This document shows, piece by piece, positions 58,997 to 64,000 of a DNA stretch of 64,000 bases. This DNA is from JANRKB01 sp033763695. Lineage in GTDB: Bacteria; Planctomycetota; Phycisphaerae; Phycisphaerales; UBA1924. The notes beneath the pieces were generated by a model that saw only the letters and a program-made list of their open reading frames with translations, had not been told where the DNA came from and searched no databases. A program made the translations under genes and the position numbers. The stretch is taken from NCBI GenBank assembly GCA_033763695.1, contig JANRKB010000026.1, positions 1 to 64,000 on the forward strand, given 5' to 3'. Numbering within the stretch: the first letter of the stretch is position 1; the number at the start of each line of letters is the position of its first letter.

Positions 58997-59343
58997 GACA
59001 CGGCCTTGACCGCGGCATCGCGATCCTTGGCGAGCAGCAACAGCTTGTGCAAGCGCGTGATCTCAAACACCTGGCGCAGTTGATCGCTCAGGCCGTACAT
59101 CGCGAGCTTGCCGCCGTTCTTCTTGCATGCCTTGTCGAGCGTGACGAGCGACCCCAGCCCCGCCGACGCGATCAGCATCACCTCGGTCATATCGATCACG
59201 AGGCGGTGCTTGCTCGTCGCCGCCGCCGCACCAAGTTCCGCCTCAAGCGCGGCACACTCGTGCTCGGTGTACTTCTCGCGATGGATCCGAGCGATCACCG
59301 CGGTGCCGACGATCTGGGTGCTGACAAAGGTGGAAGTGCTCAT
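58993..59343 (-). CDS. STAS-domain anti-sigma factor antagonist
   Basis: A 116-aa STAS protein: IVGTAVIARIHREKYTEHECAALEAEL, LVIDMTEVMLIASAGLGSLVTL, where the Ser in IASAGLGS matches the phosphorylated Ser of SpoIIAA-like antagonists, and GGKLAMYGLSDQLRQVFEITRLHKLL. It likely sequesters an anti-sigma kinase when unphosphorylated. No kinase gene is adjacent; instead it is coupled to purN. ATG 59343 follows GAGAA. Confidence 0.87.
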   Translation of the reverse strand: MSTSTFVSTQIVGTAVIARIHREKYTEHECAALEAELGAAAATSKHRLVIDMTEVMLIASAGLGSLVTLDKACKKNGGKLAMYGLSDQLRQVFEITRLHKLLLLAKDRDAAVKAVS

Positions 59344-59456
59344 GGGTTCTCGCAGAGGCCCAAGCATACTCCAAAAAGGCCGTTTGCACCACGCGCCGCC
59401 GACAATCCGCGCGACATCCGGTGCGGCGCTGCCCTGCCGCGCAGTCTTTCGCCATC

Positions 59457-59484
59457 TTCCACTTTTGGCCCCTCTCGTTATACT
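59457..59484 (+). promoter_or_regulatory. Putative sigma-70-type promoter for the M28 peptidase gene
   Basis: TTCCAC (59457-59462), 16 bases, then TATACT (59479-59484). The expected start site is about 59491, at or next to GTG 59492, suggesting a leaderless transcript. The -35 match is poor. Confidence 0.45.
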
Positions 59485-59491
59485 CCGCCGC

Positions 59492-61405
59492 GTGAAACTC
59501 CATCGCTCCACCATCGTCGCGCTCGCGTGCCTTTCCCTCCTTCGCACTGTCGGCGCGGTCACGCCACAGCCGTCTTTGGTTGAGCCCTCGATCGACGCAA
59601 TCGACGATGCGGCACGCCACATCCGCCAGCACGTCTACACCCTGTCGAACCCATTCTTCGAAGGCCGCGCCCCGGGCACCCGCGGCAATCTGCTCGCCGC
59701 CGACTACCTCGAGTCCGTCTTCAAGGCCGCCGGCCTCACACCCGCCTTCACCGACGAGAAGGGCAACCCCACCTATCGCCAACCCTTCAAGCGCGGCGAG
59801 GAACCCACCGCCACCGTTCAGGAACTCACCTACACCGCCGGCGCCTCCACCACCACGCTCACGCCCGGCGTTGACTTCAACGTCCTGAGCTGCTCCGACA
59901 CCGCCAGCGTCACCGGCCCGCTCGCGTTCTGCGGCTATTCCATCAACGCCGGCAAGGACGGCTACTCCACCTACGGCGGCGACTTTGAACTCAAGGGCAA
60001 GATCGCCGTCATCCTCCGCTTCGAGCCCATGAACGACGACGGCACGAGCCGCTGGGCCGAGCAGGGCTGGTCGTTCTACGCGGGCCTTGAACCCAAGCTC
60101 GGCGCTGCCGTGAAGCGCGAAGCCGCCGGACTCATCATCGCCTGCCCGCCGGGCGCCAAGGACGATCGCTGCGGCAAGCTCGAAGACATCAAGTCGCGCG
60201 TCACCAGCGGCCAGCCCTACAAGGGCGTTCCCGTCGTCTTCATGTCCACCGACGCGCTCGACGCGCTCATCCGCAAGTCCGACAGTGAAGGCCGCTCCCT
60301 GACCGACCTGCGCCGCCTCGCCGATACCTCCGGCTCGGTCATCGACCTGCCCGGCTCATCCGTCACCATCAACGCCGGCGTCGAACGCAAGCCCATCATG
60401 ACCGACAACGTCGGCGCGATCCTTCCCGGCTCGGGCAATCTCAAGGACCAGTTCGTCGTCGTCGGCTCGCACTACGACCACGTCGGCTACGGCTACTTCG
60501 GCGCACGCGACCCCGAGAACGTCGGCAAGATCCATCCCGGCGCGGACGACAACGCCTCGGGCACTTCGGGCATGCTCACGCTCGCCCAGCGACTCGGTGC
60601 CGCGGCCAGGGAACTCGGCGAGGCCCCGCGTCGCTCCATCCTCTTCCTGGGCTTCAGTGCCGAGGAATCGGGCCTGCACGGCTCGCGTCACTATGTCCAG
60701 CACCCCATCGCCCCGCTCACCAGCCACTCGATCATGCTCAACATGGACATGATCGGCCGCCTCCGCGAGAACAAACTCGAAGTTGGCGGCGTCGGCACTG
60801 CCGTCGGCCTCAACGACTGGTGCAATGACTTCTTCGGCTCCTCCGGCCTCGTCGTCGCGGGCAAGCCCGGCGGCGATGGCCCCTCGGATCACGCGTCGTT
60901 CAACCAGGCTGGCGTGCCGGTACTCTTCTTCTTCACCGGCCTGCATGACGAGTATCACACGGCACGCGATGTCGCCGACACCGTCAACGTCGAAGGTGCC
61001 GCGGTCGTCGCCGACATGGTCGGACGCATGGCCCTCGATGCCGCGCTGCAGCCGGAGATCTTCGTGCCGACCAAGAAGCCCGAAGGCTCGCCCGGCGACC
61101 AGCCCAGCCCCGGCCCCACCCGCGGCGGCGTCCGCTTCGGCATCGCCCCGGGCGACTACTCGGGCGACGATGGCGTGATGATCGGCGAAGTCTTCCCCAA
61201 CACGCCCGCCGCCAAGGCAGGGCTGCAGAAGGACGATCGCATCATCAAGTGGAACGGCGAAAGCGTTCGCAGCGTCGAGGAATGGATGCCGCTCTTCAGT
61301 GCCGCCAAGCCCGGCGATGTGGTGAAGGTGACGTTCATCCGCAACAAGGAAGAGCAGACGGTCGACGTGACGCTCGAAGCGAGGCGCAATCGCGGGGCGC
61401 AGTGA
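59492..61405 (+). CDS. M28 zinc aminopeptidase with PA insert and C-terminal PDZ domain
   Basis: A 637-aa exported protein. After a signal peptide comes an M28 fold interrupted by a protease-associated segment (about 150-260). Zinc ligands are in VVGSHYDHVGY (His, Asp), PGADDNASGTSGML (Asp), FLGFSAEESGLHGSRH (catalytic Glu pair), MLNMDMIGR (Asp) and FTGLHDEYHTARD (His). A PDZ domain (about 545-630, GVMIGEVFPNTPAAKAGLQKDDRIIKWNG) ends it. It probably trims peptides in the periplasm. GTG 59492 is taken as start: it directly precedes the signal peptide and lies just after a promoter-like element. Confidence 0.9.
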   Translation: MKLHRSTIVALACLSLLRTVGAVTPQPSLVEPSIDAIDDAARHIRQHVYTLSNPFFEGRAPGTRGNLLAADYLESVFKAAGLTPAFTDEKGNPTYRQPFKRGEEPTATVQELTYTAGASTTTLTPGVDFNVLSCSDTASVTGPLAFCGYSINAGKDGYSTYGGDFELKGKIAVILRFEPMNDDGTSRWAEQGWSFYAGLEPKLGAAVKREAAGLIIACPPGAKDDRCGKLEDIKSRVTSGQPYKGVPVVFMSTDALDALIRKSDSEGRSLTDLRRLADTSGSVIDLPGSSVTINAGVERKPIMTDNVGAILPGSGNLKDQFVVVGSHYDHVGYGYFGARDPENVGKIHPGADDNASGTSGMLTLAQRLGAAARELGEAPRRSILFLGFSAEESGLHGSRHYVQHPIAPLTSHSIMLNMDMIGRLRENKLEVGGVGTAVGLNDWCNDFFGSSGLVVAGKPGGDGPSDHASFNQAGVPVLFFFTGLHDEYHTARDVADTVNVEGAAVVADMVGRMALDAALQPEIFVPTKKPEGSPGDQPSPGPTRGGVRFGIAPGDYSGDDGVMIGEVFPNTPAAKAGLQKDDRIIKWNGESVRSVEEWMPLFSAAKPGDVVKVTFIRNKEEQTVDVTLEARRNRGAQ

Positions 61406-61633
61406 GGGTGGCGGTCCGCTACGCGTCGGTTCAACGTCCGTCCATCCCGGGGCAAAGCCGTGCGTGGGGACGAACATCTTGGTTCTCACCGCGTGCGTTG
61501 AGACACGCTTTCTCCGCGTCTCCGAAGGTTCGGCCTTCGCTTCGACATCGATCGCGGACGCCGATTTCCCCCGCTGACGAGCAATCTCCGAGAACGATCA
61601 CTCAGACCTGTGTGATCCTAGCGTATCGAGGAC

Positions 61634-62311
61634 GTGCCGATGGTCGTGCCGCGCTCAAGCGAATGGACATTCTCAGCGAGCGAGTTCGCGGCGCCGCGAA
61701 CATCCCCAGACGCGATCTGGATCTGCCCTCGTGTTGAGTTGAGGCAGGAGGCCGGATCACGATGGGTGCTCTCGTTTCGCAGGTATCCACCAGTTTCAAG
61801 ATGCTTGTGGATCGGTGCTGCGGTCGTCGCCCTTATTGCCACCGCTTGCGTGCTGTTCTATTTCGCGTGGTTGCGAATGGCCGAAGTGCTGGCACTCATG
61901 GCGATCATTCCTCTCGCAATCTCCTATGTGTTTGCACATCGCGAGTACAAGTTGTACCGAGACGAGAACAGTCTTGGAGCCTTGCTCGTCCTGGATACAG
62001 ACTCGCGAACAGCTTCTGTGTGCAGAGCGAACATGCCGTCCGTTCGTTTCGCTGACGCTACCGTCCGAGTCGTGCGCGGCGTCCATCTCCAGGTCACTGG
62101 TGTGGATCGTTCGCGAGTTACGCATGTGATTCACCTCAGCCAATGCCAGCTGTTGATCAAGGACCAAGCCGATAATGGCACACTCTGTGTCGAAACGCTC
62201 TTCCAAGCGATCGGAAAGTCTGACTGGCTCACAAGTACGGCCATAAGGCTTGCCGAACTCATGTCACACACAGTTCAAGAAAAAGATGGAGCGCAGTCTC
62301 ATTCAGACTGA
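61634..62311 (+). CDS. Hypothetical two-helix membrane protein
   Basis: A frame of up to 225 aa. Two closely spaced membrane helices (LWIGAAVVALIATACVLFYFAWLRM, LALMAIIPLAISYVFA) are followed by a cytoplasmic or periplasmic domain of about 110 residues with EYKLYRDENSLGALLVLDTD and VVRGVHLQVTGVDRSRVTHVIHL. No family recognised. GTG 61634 is the longest start; GTG 61766, closer to the membrane region and with GGAGG upstream, may be real. Base composition looks less G+C-rich than neighbours, suggesting possible transfer. Confidence 0.55.
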   Translation: MPMVVPRSSEWTFSASEFAAPRTSPDAIWICPRVELRQEAGSRWVLSFRRYPPVSRCLWIGAAVVALIATACVLFYFAWLRMAEVLALMAIIPLAISYVFAHREYKLYRDENSLGALLVLDTDSRTASVCRANMPSVRFADATVRVVRGVHLQVTGVDRSRVTHVIHLSQCQLLIKDQADNGTLCVETLFQAIGKSDWLTSTAIRLAELMSHTVQEKDGAQSHSD

Positions 62312-62459
62312 CCGCCCCGTCCGCATGACAGGTGTCAGAAACGTCGATGCTGTTGGCCCGATCACCCAGGCAAACCGGCTGCCAGATCGCGTCGACCATC
62401 CACCGCCTCGGACGGACGAACTGGGCCACCCCACCACCTACTTCATCGCGTCCCGCTAA

Positions 62460-62546
62460 CGGTGCGAGAGGGATTCGAACCCCCGAAACCCTGACGGGTT
62501 TACTTGATTTCAAGTCAAGCGCCTTCAACCGCTCGGCCATCGCACC
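62460..62546 (-). tRNA. tRNA-Ser, anticodon UGA
   Basis: Minus-strand cloverleaf: acceptor GGTGCGA/TCGCACC, D-arm with GGCCGAGCGGTTGAAGGCG, anticodon stem-loop CTTGA-CTTGAAA-TCAAG giving UGA, an extended variable arm (AACCCGTCAGGGTT) and T-arm GGGGGTTCGAATCCC. The long variable arm is typical of tRNA-Ser. CCA is not encoded; the discriminator base is G. Confidence 0.96.
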
Positions 62547-62617
62547 AACACCGTCGCCGCGCGGCTCTACCGCTCCGGCAACCCGCGATCGTAGTTCGCT
62601 CGCCCGCCCGCCGCACG

Positions 62618-62750
62618 CCTGCCTTCGGTGGCCCGGACCTCGACTCCCGGGGGCGAGCCGGGCCGACTCGCCCTTCTTTTCTTGGTCGCAACGGCCCGCC
62701 CCGGAGGTGCAGGCCACCTCGGAGCCGCCCGTTGTTCGCCGGTGATCCGC
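62618..62750 (-). repeat. Two-hairpin 3' element, copy 2
   Basis: Begins immediately after the stop codon of the oxidoreductase gene (minus strand). It shares ordered blocks with copy 1 at 8665. In the first stem GGCC(C/T)GC, the T here still pairs with G as a wobble; the second stem GGCCCGG/CCGGGCC is kept although the loop differs. Confidence 0.7.
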
Positions 62751-62751
62751 T

Positions 62752-64000
62752 TCACGCCTCCAGCAGCCGCTCCGCGACGCGTCGCCCGCTCTCCATGGCG
62801 CCGTTGATACTCGCGTTGTCGAGCCAATCGCCGGCGATGTAGACGGTCTCTCCCAGCCGCACCGGTCGCTGCGCCGGCGTCAGCCGCGGCGGGCGTTGAT
62901 CCGGCAGCGCCCGCGCCACCTTCACCGTCCGCACATGCCGCCACGACGCTGCCGCGCTGCCAAACCACTCTTGCATCTGCCGCTGCACCTTGCCCACCAG
63001 CGTCACATCGTCGAGCGCGGCGATTTCCGCCTCGCTGCCCACGACGCTGCACGAGATCAGGTGCTTCCCCGCCGGCGCATAACTCGGACTCACCACGCTG
63101 GGCACACACACATGGTTCACCGGGCCGCGGCCGTCGCCGTCGAGCACGAGAATCGCCTCCTCCACCGGTGCGCGATCCGCGGCAAAGTACACGCACGCCG
63201 TGCCGCGCCACGCCGGCTCGGCATCGCGCGACGGCAGATCAAAGCACCCCGACACCATCTTCTGGGTCGCGTTCCAGTCCGTCGCGACCACCACCCGCTG
63301 CGCGGCGATCCGCGTGCCATCGGCGAGCGTCACCTCGCGCTCTCGCACCGACGCGACCCGCACGCCCGTCTTGATGCTCTGGCTCGGCAGCCCTGCCGCG
63401 ATCTGCTGCGGGATCGCGCCGATGCCCTTGCTGGGCAGCGCGGCAAAGCCCGTGGCAAACATCCGGAACGTGAACTCCAGCATGCGGCTCGACGTCAGCA
63501 AGTCACGATCAAAGAACACGCCGCCAAAGAACGGCACAAAGAACCGCTCGATCGCCGCGTCGCTGAACCCCGCGTCACGCAACATCGCTCCCGCGGTGGT
63601 CTCCGGGCGTTCCCACAAGTCGCCCACCTCACCGCCGCACACGCGCTGCCGCATCAAGCCGAGTTTGAGTTTGTCCACGGCCGTCGCGACCGGGCTCAAG
63701 AACGTCGCCACGGCGTCAATGGGATGCCGCAGCGGATCGGCGATGCGATGAAACGCGCCGTTGTATCGCACCAGCGCGCCGGGATAGAACCGCCCGAGCT
63801 TGAGCGCGTCGTAGTTGAGCACGCGCTGCGCCTCCGGGTATGCCGTCAGCAGCACCGCAAAACCCGCGTCGAGCAAGAAGCCGTCGACCTCGTCCGTTCG
63901 CAACCTGCCGCCCACGCGATCACTGGCTTCGTACAGCGTGAAACTGCGGCCGGCCTCGTGCAGTCGTCGCGCGCAACACAGCCCCGCAAGCCCGCCACCG
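62752..64000 (-). CDS. FAD-dependent oxidoreductase, amine oxidase/phytoene desaturase-like (cut by window edge)
   Basis: At least 415 residues; the N-terminus is beyond the window. The visible start GGGLAGLCCARRLHEAGRSFTLYEASDRVGGRL is the FAD dinucleotide-binding motif with the GxGGR signature. Later segments include EVDGFLLDAGFAVLL, IGAIPQQIA, VVVATDWNATQKM, and a C-terminal ETVYIAGDWLDNASINGAMESGRRVAE that binds FAD. This is the NAD(P)-binding amine oxidase superfamily (protoporphyrinogen oxidase, phytoene desaturase and relatives); substrate is not decidable. A structured repeat follows its stop codon, then tRNA-Ser. Confidence 0.85.
   Translation of the reverse strand, partial: GGGLAGLCCARRLHEAGRSFTLYEASDRVGGRLRTDEVDGFLLDAGFAVLLTAYPEAQRVLNYDALKLGRFYPGALVRYNGAFHRIADPLRHPIDAVATFLSPVATAVDKLKLGLMRQRVCGGEVGDLWERPETTAGAMLRDAGFSDAAIERFFVPFFGGVFFDRDLLTSSRMLEFTFRMFATGFAALPSKGIGAIPQQIAAGLPSQSIKTGVRVASVREREVTLADGTRIAAQRVVVATDWNATQKMVSGCFDLPSRDAEPAWRGTACVYFAADRAPVEEAILVLDGDGRGPVNHVCVPSVVSPSYAPAGKHLISCSVVGSEAEIAALDDVTLVGKVQRQMQEWFGSAAASWRHVRTVKVARALPDQRPPRLTPAQRPVRLGETVYIAGDWLDNASINGAMESGRRVAERLLEA

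Overview
The window looks like chromosomal DNA of a GC-rich planctomycete, most likely a Phycisphaerae-type member. This is inferred from content, not from any database match. Three proteins carry PEP-CTERM-type tails (VPAP/IPAP, hydrophobic helix, Arg cluster). There is a GC-type dockerin protein, solitary pseudopilins with FTLxE motifs, an isolated mraZ, LpxI for lipid A synthesis and a MoxR/VWA pair. About 45 protein genes, one tRNA-Ser(UGA) and several repeat families are supported. Both window ends cut genes: a probable HtrA-type protease on the left and a FAD-dependent oxidoreductase on the right.

Layout. 0-5.7 kb: protease fragment, a formylglycine-enzyme-like PEP-CTERM gene broken by one in-frame TAG, an MsbA-like ABC exporter, mraZ and a flavin-reductase-like protein. 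6.2-8.7 kb: a pseudopilin (type II secretion-like) operon ending in a structured repeat. 8.9-25.6 kb: glycosyltransferase and amidohydrolase with overlapping divergent starts, a TlpA-like thioredoxin, a pseudopilin with two paralogous small membrane proteins, a hybrid histidine kinase, an M24 peptidase, a PEP-CTERM protein, malate dehydrogenase, a CpeT-like/FKBP fusion, a dockerin protein and an alpha/beta hydrolase. 26-30.6 kb: MoxR and VWA genes, a PAS-LuxR regulator and an Hpt-like protein. 30.6-38.5 kb: esterase, FtsQ-like protein, ddl, murB, murC, a small membrane protein and a pseudopilin, all on the minus strand. 38.5-45.4 kb: a carbohydrate locus with a GH94 phosphorylase, a PEP-CTERM protein, a GH144-type glucanase lipoprotein and a LacI regulator, linked by palindromic operators fitting TGWAAMCGCTTWCA. 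45.5-49.4 kb: lpxI, then about 3 kb packed with repeats around a REP-associated tyrosine transposase. 49.4-64 kb: sppA, gyrA, pgi, aroB, an rsfS homologue with a histone-like N-terminus, purN, a STAS protein, an M28 peptidase, an unknown membrane protein, tRNA-Ser and the oxidoreductase.

The most notable signals are: (1) the transposase neighbourhood, with five 109-bp double-hairpin units that show a compensatory stem change and two further interleaved repeat families; (2) the LacI-type operator set, which ties GH94, GH144, a PEP-CTERM gene and possibly an Hpt-like gene into one regulon, plausibly for beta-glucan use; (3) a roughly 120-bp two-hairpin element found immediately after the stop codons of two unrelated genes about 54 kb apart; (4) eleven heptamers that place tandem ATG codons at the aroB start; and (5) an RsfS protein fused to a Lys/Ala-rich histone-like arm.

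Most genes are packed tightly on the same strand. Translational coupling (ATGA or GTGA overlap) is visible for murB-ddl, GH94-pseudopilin and STAS-purN. Classical intrinsic terminators are present but few; several gene ends carry perfect hairpins without a U-tract instead.
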